Assembly: GCA_027005175.1 (NCBI GenBank) | Contig: JALTMC010000737.1 | Span: 5,380 to 11,522 of the forward strand | Source of the DNA: Myxococcales bacterium | GTDB lineage: Bacteria; Myxococcota_C; UBA6777 | DNA: 6,143 nucleotides | Reading direction: 5' to 3' | Part shown: piece by piece, positions 1 through 5,899 of the stretch | Numbering within the stretch: the stretch's first letter is position 1 | Layout: the number at the start of each line of letters is the position of its first letter | Notes under the pieces: model-generated | Database searches by the model: none | Seen by the model: only the letters and a program-made list of their open reading frames with translations | What the model was told of the DNA's origin: nothing | Made by a program: the position numbers and the translations under genes

Positions 1-2
1 CA

Positions 3-1295
3 GACAGAGATTGTGTCTCTGGAACGGATTGCAATCGCAAGACCCAGTTGTGCCAGAAACCATGCAAGGATGATGGCGGATGCGCTTCTGGGCAGGAATG
101 CAAAGACTCCTTTTGCCAGAAGAAACCGGACAAACCGGCTTGTGTTAAAGGCAAATATCGACCTGTTGCATTGGCAGAAATTTTGGGTATCTTTGATGCA
201 AAACGGCGTCGGCTTGTGCTCTTTGGAGGGGACAACGGTGTGCCTGTGAATTGCACTCCAGCTCCTCACCCTGTGGGGCTCAGTGAGCTTTGGGTTTACG
301 ATGCGGTTTGTGCTACGTTTAAGCGTCATAGCTCAGCGAATGGACCGAACGGTAGAGCCCGTGGAATGGCTGTTTACGACACAGACCAGGATCGCATGAT
401 TATCTTTGGTGGTCGTTTTCGAGCAGTCTCGAATGGTGCGTATCGCAACTTCAATGATGTTTGGGCTCTCGATCTGAAAACCATGAAGTGGAAGGAACTC
501 AAAACAACTGGAGCAGTGCCGACAGCACGCAGCAATCCTGCGGGTGCCTACAACAAGTTGACCAAAGAGATGATTGTCTTTGGTGGCAACAGCAGCACCA
601 GCGGTTTGAGTTTTCGACCCCACAATGATGTGTGGGCCTTTCATCTGGAAAAAAATGTGTGGCGTCAGGTTTCTTCTCGAGGGACAAAGCCTACAGCACG
701 TTTGTTTCATGCCGCGACCGTGGATAACAAAAACAACCGCCTCTTTGTTTATGGGGGGGGGGGAGCCAATGCATGGCAGGGACCCTTCTTTGGCGACCTT
801 TGGGTGATGGACTTGAAAACGGGAAACTGGACCAAGCTTCATCCGGGTGGTACAGGTGCTCCTGATGGACGGATCTGGTCCTCCATTACTTATGATGAAA
901 AAGAGAATCGTATTCTTATGTTTGGGGGCCACGATGGCGGTGGTGTGGGTAATAACAATGGAACCTGGGCCTTTGACTTGACCAAGAAAACCTGGACTGC
1001 TCTGATTAAGCCTGAAACCATCAAAACACCGGCCAAAGGGTTTTGTAACTTTCCACCCAATTTCACACAACCCAACCTCAAGGCTCCCGAACGACGCTCT
1101 GCTCAGATTGCTGGGCTTGACTTGGCTCGCCGAGAATGGGTTGTGTTTGGTGGAAAAACAGACTGTGGTTTGATCGATGATGTGTGGACCTTTGACCTTC
1201 AGCGAAATGAATGGCTCAAGCTGATCTCTTCAACTCGTGGTGAGTCTTGTATCCGTGGCGAGAACCCCGATCGTTGTGTCGGGCTCTGTAAGTAA
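3..1295 (+). CDS. Cysteine-rich kelch-repeat protein, 5' end outside window
   Basis: The frame is open from the first complete codon at position 3, with no stop and no convincing start, so the true start lies upstream; the TTG at 48 falls inside the cysteine-rich part. Visible residues 1-38 hold seven cysteines (4, 10, 17, 21, 27, 33, 38) in a repeating C-x5-C pattern, like the disulfide-rich leaders of many myxobacterial surface proteins. Six kelch motifs follow. Each ends in a hydrophobic stretch plus FGG or YGG (visible residues about 74, 135, 193, 250, 307, 382), followed by a D-x-W strand such as NDVWALDL, NDVWAFHL, GDLWVMDL or DDVWTFDL. This predicts a six-bladed, possibly seven-bladed, beta-propeller of the kelch / galactose-oxidase-central-domain type. 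The tail (GESCIRGENPDRCVGLCK) is again cysteine-rich. The cysteines suggest an exported, disulfide-bonded, probably binding protein; no catalytic residues are recognised. Blade four crosses an 11-G tract. Export is inferred, because the N-terminus is not visible. Confidence 0.9.
   Translation, partial: DRDCVSGTDCNRKTQLCQKPCKDDGGCASGQECKDSFCQKKPDKPACVKGKYRPVALAEILGIFDAKRRRLVLFGGDNGVPVNCTPAPHPVGLSELWVYDAVCATFKRHSSANGPNGRARGMAVYDTDQDRMIIFGGRFRAVSNGAYRNFNDVWALDLKTMKWKELKTTGAVPTARSNPAGAYNKLTKEMIVFGGNSSTSGLSFRPHNDVWAFHLEKNVWRQVSSRGTKPTARLFHAATVDNKNNRLFVYGGGGANAWQGPFFGDLWVMDLKTGNWTKLHPGGTGAPDGRIWSSITYDEKENRILMFGGHDGGGVGNNNGTWAFDLTKKTWTALIKPETIKTPAKGFCNFPPNFTQPNLKAPERRSAQIAGLDLARREWVVFGGKTDCGLIDDVWTFDLQRNEWLKLISSTRGESCIRGENPDRCVGLCK
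753..763 (+). repeat. Homopolymeric G11 tract inside the kelch gene
   Basis: Eleven consecutive G encode four glycines (with the A at 764) just after the hydrophobic strand of the fourth kelch motif. The frame is intact as sequenced. Losing one G brings a TGA at 805-807 into frame, and gaining one brings a TGA at 863-865 into frame, so any one-base slip truncates the protein in mid-propeller. G tracts of this length are classic slippage sites in phase-variable surface genes. Whether this one varies cannot be seen from a single sequence. Confidence 0.9.
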
Positions 1296-1337
1296 GGATT
1301 GTCTTTTCAGTAGCATGTTTCAAAAAGCAAATCATTC

Positions 1338-2906
1338 ATGGCTTCGATGAAAGAGAAAGTGGAGTCTGGACGAGTCTCACCATCAGGAGCCCAGGTCGTT
1401 GTTGTTGGGGCTGGATCGGCTGGATGTGTCGTGACTGCTCGGCTCACAGAGCGTTCGGATTGCTCGGTGTTGCTGATAGAGGCCGGACCTGATTATCAAA
1501 ATCCCGGGCTGCTCCCGTATGATCTTGCGGATGGTTCACGAAATTCGATGGTGCAACATGATTGGGGATTGACACATCAACCCAATCCACGTCAGATCGT
1601 ATATCCCTTTCCACGGGGTCGGGTTGTCGGAGGCTCGTCTGCTGTAAACACATGCATCGCGTTGCGTGGTCAGGCTTATGACTACGATGAGTGGGCGTCT
1701 ATTGGCCTTAAAGAGTGGTCATGGGATGCGTGTCTGCCCGCCTTCAAACGGATTGAAAATGACCTTGATTTTCAGGATGAATGGCATGGAGATGAAGGTC
1801 CGTTACCGCTTCGACGCCACCCTCCCACCGAGTGGGTTCCTTGGCAAACCACCTTTGTTGAAGCCTGTCTCGACGAGGGGTATCCTTCTTGCCCAGACTC
1901 TAATCGACCCGAAACATGGGGGGTTGGCCCTCATGCGATGAACAAGATAAATGGGCGTCGAATCAGCGCGGCGGAAGCCTATCTCAATGGAAAGGTTCGA
2001 CGAAGAGACAATCTCGACATCTCACCCTTGTCTCACGTTCGTCGTGTGCTCTTTCGAGAAGGTCATGTGATTGGAGTTGAGGTTGAAACAGAGTCCGGGT
2101 TGCGGACTCTCTCCACAAATACGGTGGTCCTCGCCGCTGGGGCTATTCATACCCCATATCTCTTAGTCTGTTCGGGGATCGGCCCCAAAAAGACTCTTGA
2201 GCGGCTGGGTGTGCCTGTGATTGCGGATCTTCCCGGTGTGGGGGCCAGATTGCTAGACCACCCCGGTGCAGCCCTCTTTTTTCGACCTCGATGGATGGCA
2301 CCCATTGGCCGCTTCGATCCGCTGATTCAAACCACGCTTCGTTGCGCTTCCGGGATCACGGAGTATTCGAATGATCTCATCATTCAGCCCGGCTCCTGTG
2401 TTCCCACTCCATGGTTCGATCTACCCCTCACTTCGCTCATGTGTTCTGTTGGCAAGCCCAAAGGGGTAGGCTACCTTGCGTTTGACTCTGTGGATAGGAA
2501 CGCCAAACCCAAGCTACACTCGCGGATCTTATCTCATCCTGACGATCGTAAGGTCGCGGTCGATGCGATGCTTTTGGCCTATCGCTTGTTCCAAAGATCT
2601 GCGATGAGTCGCTATGCCAAATTGCTGGTACCACGCCCCTGGGTGATGAAAAAACGCAGTCGGTTGGAGCGATGGATCTGGATGATGTGTGGTTCGAGTT
2701 ACCATCCCTGCGGCACAGCTCCTATGGGCCTCTCCTCCGACCCGATGGCAGTGACAGATAGTAGAGGCCGTGTTCGCGGCGTTCATGGACTCTACATCGC
2801 AGATGCCTCCTTGATGCCTACCATCCCTTCCAGTAATATCCACCTACCTGTTCTTATGATGGGTGAGAAGATAGGTGCCTGGCTCAGAGAAGAGATCGCC
2901 TCTTGA
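1338..2906 (+). CDS. FAD-dependent GMC-family oxidoreductase
   Basis: This is a complete 522-residue member of the glucose-methanol-choline family, flavoenzymes that oxidise alcohols, sugars or choline; 522 residues is a usual family length. The N-terminal dinucleotide fold reads VVVVGAGSAG (G24, G26, G29), with E48 in LLIEAG placed to bind the adenosine ribose. GMC signature 1 spans residues 94-117 (GRVVGGSSAVN...) and signature 2 spans 268-282 (GAIHTPYLLVCSGIG). The C-terminal catalytic region has H456 in SYHPCGTAPMG and N500 in PTIPSSNIHLP, the expected His and Asn/His positions. There is no signal peptide or membrane segment, so it is probably cytoplasmic. No Shine-Dalgarno is clear; ATG 1338 is chosen as the first in-frame start after the in-frame TAG at 1311-1313, but ATG 1347 is possible. 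The gene starts 42 bases after the kelch gene and may share its transcript. Its last codons and stop lie in a 36-base tandem repeat. The substrate cannot be assigned: choline dehydrogenase-like and other GMC subfamilies share these motifs. Confidence 0.95.
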   Translation: MASMKEKVESGRVSPSGAQVVVVGAGSAGCVVTARLTERSDCSVLLIEAGPDYQNPGLLPYDLADGSRNSMVQHDWGLTHQPNPRQIVYPFPRGRVVGGSSAVNTCIALRGQAYDYDEWASIGLKEWSWDACLPAFKRIENDLDFQDEWHGDEGPLPLRRHPPTEWVPWQTTFVEACLDEGYPSCPDSNRPETWGVGPHAMNKINGRRISAAEAYLNGKVRRRDNLDISPLSHVRRVLFREGHVIGVEVETESGLRTLSTNTVVLAAGAIHTPYLLVCSGIGPKKTLERLGVPVIADLPGVGARLLDHPGAALFFRPRWMAPIGRFDPLIQTTLRCASGITEYSNDLIIQPGSCVPTPWFDLPLTSLMCSVGKPKGVGYLAFDSVDRNAKPKLHSRILSHPDDRKVAVDAMLLAYRLFQRSAMSRYAKLLVPRPWVMKKRSRLERWIWMMCGSSYHPCGTAPMGLSSDPMAVTDSRGRVRGVHGLYIADASLMPTIPSSNIHLPVLMMGEKIGAWLREEIAS

Positions 2907-2961
2907 ACTCTGACTGGACTCAGAGAATAGGTTGTCTCTTGAACTCTGACTGGACTCAGAG
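2883..2961 (+). repeat. 36-base tandem repeat over the end of the GMC gene
   Basis: Two units (2883-2918 and 2919-2954) plus the first 7 bases of a third share a 36-base period; only a few bases in the middle of the unit differ. The first unit contains the final GMC codons and the TGA at 2904-2906. The second, read in the same frame, gives LRE, then TAG, VVS and TGA, a decayed copy of the C-terminus LREEIAS and its stop. Each copy also yields the inverted repeat ctctga-ctggac-tcagag (2908-2925 and 2944-2961), a 6-base stem with a 6-base loop. There is no T tract after it, so it does not resemble a standard intrinsic terminator. Confidence 0.9.
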
Positions 2962-2980
2962 CCAGGTGTTTCGCTTTGTG

Positions 2981-3084
2981 GGTGCTTGTAACAATAGGAA
3001 GCAGGGAAAAGAAGTGGCTTCATGTTGCAAAAGGTGCTTGTAACAATAGGAAGCAAGGAAAAGGAGCGGCTTCATGTTGCAAAA
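2981..3084 (+). repeat. 52-base tandem repeat containing a translation start
   Basis: Two directly adjacent 52-base units (2981-3032 and 3033-3084) differ at only three positions. The second unit holds the ribosome-binding site, the ATG and the first codons of the downstream propeller gene. The first unit therefore carries a duplicate ATG at 3022 with a weaker purine-rich site upstream. Since 52 is not a multiple of three, the duplicate start is out of frame with the gene: it opens a 23-codon reading frame ending at TGA 3091-3093, overlapping the true gene start. Confidence 0.93.
3061..3066 (+). promoter_or_regulatory. Ribosome-binding site of the propeller gene
   Basis: AAGGAG lies 7 bases before the ATG at 3074, at ideal spacing, and it decides that start. 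At the matching place in the first 52-base repeat copy the sequence reads aaagaag, a weaker match. The two copies thus differ where translation initiation strength would be set. Confidence 0.75.
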
Positions 3085-4207
3085 GGTAGTTGATTTGTTT
3101 TTATTGCTCATGGGACTTGGATTGGTCTTCCTTCTGCTCACTTCCTCTTCGAGCAAGCCTGCCTCTCGCCCGTCATCACAAACCGTGAAAAAAAATATAT
3201 GGATAGCGAGAGAGAAGAAAGTGACTAAGCCATCGATAGCGAGAGAGAAGAAAGCTATCTTTTCTTTTTCCAGTATACGTCCTCTCTCGTTGAAGAAAGC
3301 TTGGACATTGCAGCCCCCTTCCTCCGGTCGATTTGATCCCTCAGGACTTGTGTACTGGCCTCCGAGTCATTCACTTCTTACCGTGGATGACAAGCTGCAT
3401 CAGGTCAAGATCTTCTCGATTCCTTTGAAGCATTCCCGGTCCTTGGTTGATGTTAAATCTGTTCGGCTTTTTTTTCACAGTCGGGTTGCGGTGAAGCGAC
3501 CGATGTCTGATGTTTGGAGAGGGTATCGCCTGGGGCTTGATTTGGAAGCGATCACTTCGTGCGGGAGTTCTCTTTGGGTTGCGGCTGAGCAGACGCGAAC
3601 CTTGATTCGAATAGAGCCTTCCACGGGGGTTGCAACCCATCATACACTCAATTTGAGAGAGTATGGGAAAACCTCTGCGTTGGATCGTCATCCGATGCCA
3701 GGGATGTCGAGAGATCACAATGCCAGCTTTGAAGGTCTGGCGTGTGACGAAAAACACAAGAGATTGTATGTGATTCAAGAGCGCCAACCACGTTTAATTC
3801 TACAGGTACGGCTTCCTATAACATTTCGTCACAACCAAGTGTTGAAGATTGTAGACCACTTTGACCTTCCTTCGTTTCACTTGCCTCATCGGTACGGACA
3901 GGTTGACAGCGAACCCGATTTTTCAGGTGCTGCTATGAATGGCAAGTCGCTGTATGTCTTGTATCGCAATGCTCGGTTGATTCTCAAGGTGGACCCCATT
4001 CAGCACAAGTTGATGGATGTGCGTAGTTATCATCATGCGGTGAAGCATCTGTATCGACTGAGTAAGCCATTTGGTTTGGCTGAAGGGATTGTTGTGCGAG
4101 GTCATCGGATCTGGATTGCCCTTGACAACAATGGGAAACCTCGATGGGGACGACGAAATGACCGAAGGCCAGTGCTTCTTGAGTTTGCCCGACCCTCAGG
4201 GTTCTAG
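3074..4207 (+). CDS. Membrane-anchored predicted beta-propeller, SdiA-regulated / esterase-like type
   Basis: This 377-residue protein starts with an uninterrupted hydrophobic segment (about residues 6-22) followed by SSSSKP. There is no lipobox cysteine, so it is a signal anchor or a cleavable signal peptide. A basic, low-complexity linker follows (about 30-65) with an 11-residue duplication, IAREKKVTKPS then IAREKK. The rest looks like a beta-propeller with the recurrent acidic motifs of the SdiA-regulated (YjiK-like) and esterase-like phytase-type families: LDLEAI (155-160) before SLWVAAEQ, NASFEGLA (216-223) before LYVIQER, DFSGAA (282-287) before SLYVLYRNARLILKVDP, and GLAEGI (334-339) before IWIALDNNG. 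The spaced D/E residues suggest a ligand or metal site at the propeller centre. That is family-based inference; no activity can be assigned. The start is fixed by AAGGAG 7 bases upstream. The gene may be co-transcribed with the GMC gene 167 bases upstream, although that gap is mostly tandem repeats. Confidence 0.85.
   Translation: MLQKVVDLFLLLMGLGLVFLLLTSSSSKPASRPSSQTVKKNIWIAREKKVTKPSIAREKKAIFSFSSIRPLSLKKAWTLQPPSSGRFDPSGLVYWPPSHSLLTVDDKLHQVKIFSIPLKHSRSLVDVKSVRLFFHSRVAVKRPMSDVWRGYRLGLDLEAITSCGSSLWVAAEQTRTLIRIEPSTGVATHHTLNLREYGKTSALDRHPMPGMSRDHNASFEGLACDEKHKRLYVIQERQPRLILQVRLPITFRHNQVLKIVDHFDLPSFHLPHRYGQVDSEPDFSGAAMNGKSLYVLYRNARLILKVDPIQHKLMDVRSYHHAVKHLYRLSKPFGLAEGIVVRGHRIWIALDNNGKPRWGRRNDRRPVLLEFARPSGF
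3202..3254 (+). repeat. In-frame 33-base-period repeat in the linker of the propeller gene
   Basis: The 20-mer gatagcgagagagaagaaag occurs perfectly at 3202-3221 and 3235-3254, a 33-base period equal to 11 codons. It encodes IAREKK twice within a lysine-rich linker between the membrane segment and the propeller. Because the period is a multiple of three, copy-number change would only alter linker length. Confidence 0.9.
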
Positions 4208-4208
4208 C

Positions 4209-4234
4209 CAAAAAGGTTGGACTCTTGCTTTTTG
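4209..4234 (+). terminator. Weak possible hairpin after the propeller gene
   Basis: CAAAAAG (4209-4215) and CTTTTTG (4228-4234) are perfect inverted repeats around a 12-base loop, starting two bases after the stop codon at 4205-4207. The stem is almost all A-T and no T run follows beyond the stem itself. Termination is therefore doubtful, and read-through into the next gene is possible. Confidence 0.2.
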
Positions 4235-4284
4235 AACACGGTCTATTCTGCAACCTGATTGTCAAACACGTTTGTTTGTACATA

Positions 4285-4316
4285 TGGCAGATTGTAGCTT
4301 TGGCAGATTGTAGCTT
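4285..4316 (+). repeat. Perfect 16-base tandem duplication upstream of the HEAT gene
   Basis: The unit tggcagattgtagctt is present twice head to tail (4285-4300 and 4301-4316) with no mismatch. It lies 15-46 bases before the ATG at 4331 and 48-79 bases before the preferred ATG at 4364, a position where a 5' leader or promoter would be expected. Its identity suggests a recent slippage event; it does not form an obvious hairpin. Confidence 0.95.
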
Positions 4317-4328
4317 CCTAACCATAAC

Positions 4329-4347
4329 GGATGAGCAAGGATGAGCA
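4329..4347 (+). repeat. 10-base-period duplication around a start codon
   Basis: The 9-mer ggatgagca occurs at 4329-4337 and 4339-4347. Each copy carries an ATG (4331 and 4341), and the two are in different frames because the period is 10. ATG 4331 is in frame with the HEAT gene. ATG 4341 opens an 8-codon frame ending at TGA 4365-4367, overlapping ATG 4364 as ATGA. Confidence 0.8.
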
Positions 4348-4363
4348 CTACGGATATCTGGGC

Positions 4364-5899
4364 ATGAGAAGACGAGGCTTCTTGTTCATAGGGTTGTGGA
4401 CACTGGCTGTGTTGTTGCTTGCCGTGAGTTGTCGCCCTATTCTACGATATGATGGTGAGCTGCTTGAACTTCGTAGGATGAAGGCCAACGTGAGATGGCA
4501 CTCCATTGAACTGATCAAAGACGAAAGTTCAAATCCGTCTGCTCGGTTGCTTGCTATCGCTGAGCGAAGTGACCACATCTCTCGAATACAGGCACTTCTT
4601 ATTCTGGCCGATCTCCCCTGGGAGCGCGGCGTCCGAGAGAAGATCTTAGGGCTGGCTCAGAAAAGCCAAGATTCTCTTGTGCGTGCTGCTGCTGTCCGAG
4701 CCTTGCGACGTGTCAAGTCTTTTCCGCATGCCGTCAACGTTGTCTTGAGAGAAAGGGTGAAGGACAGAGCTTGGCAGGTCCGCCGAATGGCTTTGGACTC
4801 CCTAATGTTCTTTCCCCTCTCCAAACAGAGGCGTCTCTCTCTCTGTCGGAAGCTGCTACAAGATCCTCATCCTGCCGTTCGCTGGAACGCCATTTCTTGT
4901 TGGCGTCGTGTCTCTATGGGAAGTGAGCGTGGCGCAAAGGCTCTCGTCTCTCTCTTGGCTGATCCTAGCGCGAGAGTTCGACGACAAGCAGCACAGTCCC
5001 TTGGATGGTGGGGGGAGACATCTCTCCCCGCTCTTCGAGACGCTCTCTCTCACCCAAAAGAGGTTGTTCGTTGCCTCGCGATGACCGCAATGGGAGACTT
5101 TCGTAACCACTTTTCTACCATTATCCCCTTGCTGCATCAGGCTTTAAAGACAGGCACAGGTTTGATCCCCTCTTGCGCGGTGCGTGCATTGGGTTCTATC
5201 GCCTCTCATACCAAACTTGTTGTTCCTGCTTTAATCGATGCGCTCAAACATCCTCAACGGAGTGTCGCATTTGACGGAATCTCTTCTCTACAAAAAATGG
5301 GAAAGCTGGCATCGCCTTCCATTCCTGTGATGCTTCAACTTGCACAAAATACGAAGAAGAATCTTTTTTTACGATATGCAGCCGTTAATGCGATTCGACA
5401 CCTTGTGACGCAGAAGAAAAGTAACGTTTGGAAAGCAGCCACTGCCATCCATCACTCTCTTTACAAAAGGGTGAAAGAGAGTTTGTTCTCGGATGACTCT
5501 GCTCTTATCGATTCTTCCTTGCAGGTGAGTATGTCGCGAATTTGGACCATTGGAGTACCAGGGAGAGCTTATTCCTACCAGATTGAGAAGGAGTATATCC
5601 CTGTTCTTCGAGCGTGTCATATGAACCTTGCACAACAGTCTCAGAAATCGTTTTGGGTCGAACTCTTTCTTGAGAGGCACGGACGAGTGGTTCTCCCCCT
5701 CGTCTTTAAATTGGATCGAAAAACCCCTGTCTTTAGCTCCTGTATTAACCAGTCTGTTTGGGCCTGGAAGTTTCCAAGACTGCGAACAAGCCGCTACGGG
5801 TATCTTCAGTTTCAAATCCAGTTTTCTGCCCCCGAGCCCGACGATCTAGAACTTGGACCTGTGGGAGGCTCTTCTTCCGGAGCAGGACAGATGAAATAG
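4364..5899 (+). CDS. HEAT-repeat lipoprotein with AgmX/PglI-like C-terminal domain
   Basis: From ATG 4364 the product is 511 residues and begins MRRRGF, then a hydrophobic core, then LAVSC, a lipoprotein signal peptide with the lipidated cysteine at C23. An in-frame ATG at 4331 would add 11 residues before the arginines and make the signal peptide unusually long, so the shorter start is preferred; neither has a good Shine-Dalgarno. Residues about 64-370 are a series of helical HEAT/armadillo-like repeats, recognisable by units such as DSLVRAAAVRALRRV, HPAVRWNAISCWRRV and SARVRRQAAQSLGWWG, a protein-binding solenoid. Residues about 406-489 resemble the AgmX/PglI C-terminal domain of myxobacterial motility and secretion proteins: a cysteine after an initial helix (RACH, C418), a strand pair around a G-x-V turn (RHGRVVLPLVF), and a second cysteine before an aromatic-FP motif (SSCINQSVWAWKFP, C460). 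The low-complexity tail is Gly/Ser-rich. It is probably an envelope-anchored scaffold. The domain assignment is by eye. Confidence 0.88.
   Translation: MRRRGFLFIGLWTLAVLLLAVSCRPILRYDGELLELRRMKANVRWHSIELIKDESSNPSARLLAIAERSDHISRIQALLILADLPWERGVREKILGLAQKSQDSLVRAAAVRALRRVKSFPHAVNVVLRERVKDRAWQVRRMALDSLMFFPLSKQRRLSLCRKLLQDPHPAVRWNAISCWRRVSMGSERGAKALVSLLADPSARVRRQAAQSLGWWGETSLPALRDALSHPKEVVRCLAMTAMGDFRNHFSTIIPLLHQALKTGTGLIPSCAVRALGSIASHTKLVVPALIDALKHPQRSVAFDGISSLQKMGKLASPSIPVMLQLAQNTKKNLFLRYAAVNAIRHLVTQKKSNVWKAATAIHHSLYKRVKESLFSDDSALIDSSLQVSMSRIWTIGVPGRAYSYQIEKEYIPVLRACHMNLAQQSQKSFWVELFLERHGRVVLPLVFKLDRKTPVFSSCINQSVWAWKFPRLRTSRYGYLQFQIQFSAPEPDDLELGPVGGSSSGAGQMK

Noticed and set aside
333-1070. 245-codon open frame on the - strand
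   Set aside because: It lies wholly opposite the kelch gene, its translation is rich in cysteine and histidine with no recognisable domain, and the + strand frame has clear kelch motifs.
2908-2961. Inverted repeats in the 36-base units as intrinsic terminators
   Set aside because: The stems are only six bases and neither is followed by a run of T.
2844-3056. 70-codon - strand frame with a repetitive SESSQSSR pattern
   Set aside because: The repeat pattern is only the 36-base DNA repeat read backwards, and no signal or domain supports a gene.
2883-3084. CRISPR-like array
   Set aside because: The repeats are adjacent with no unique spacers, occur in two copies, and belong to two unrelated unit types.
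4259-4288. Possible promoter: TTGTCA followed by an AT-rich hexamer upstream of the HEAT gene
   Set aside because: The -35-like hexamer is fair, but no hexamer at 16-18 base spacing is a good -10 match, so it is not listed as a feature.
5369-5815. 148-codon open frame on the - strand
   Set aside because: It is antisense to the C-terminal part of the HEAT gene, with no recognisable motif or good ribosome-binding site.
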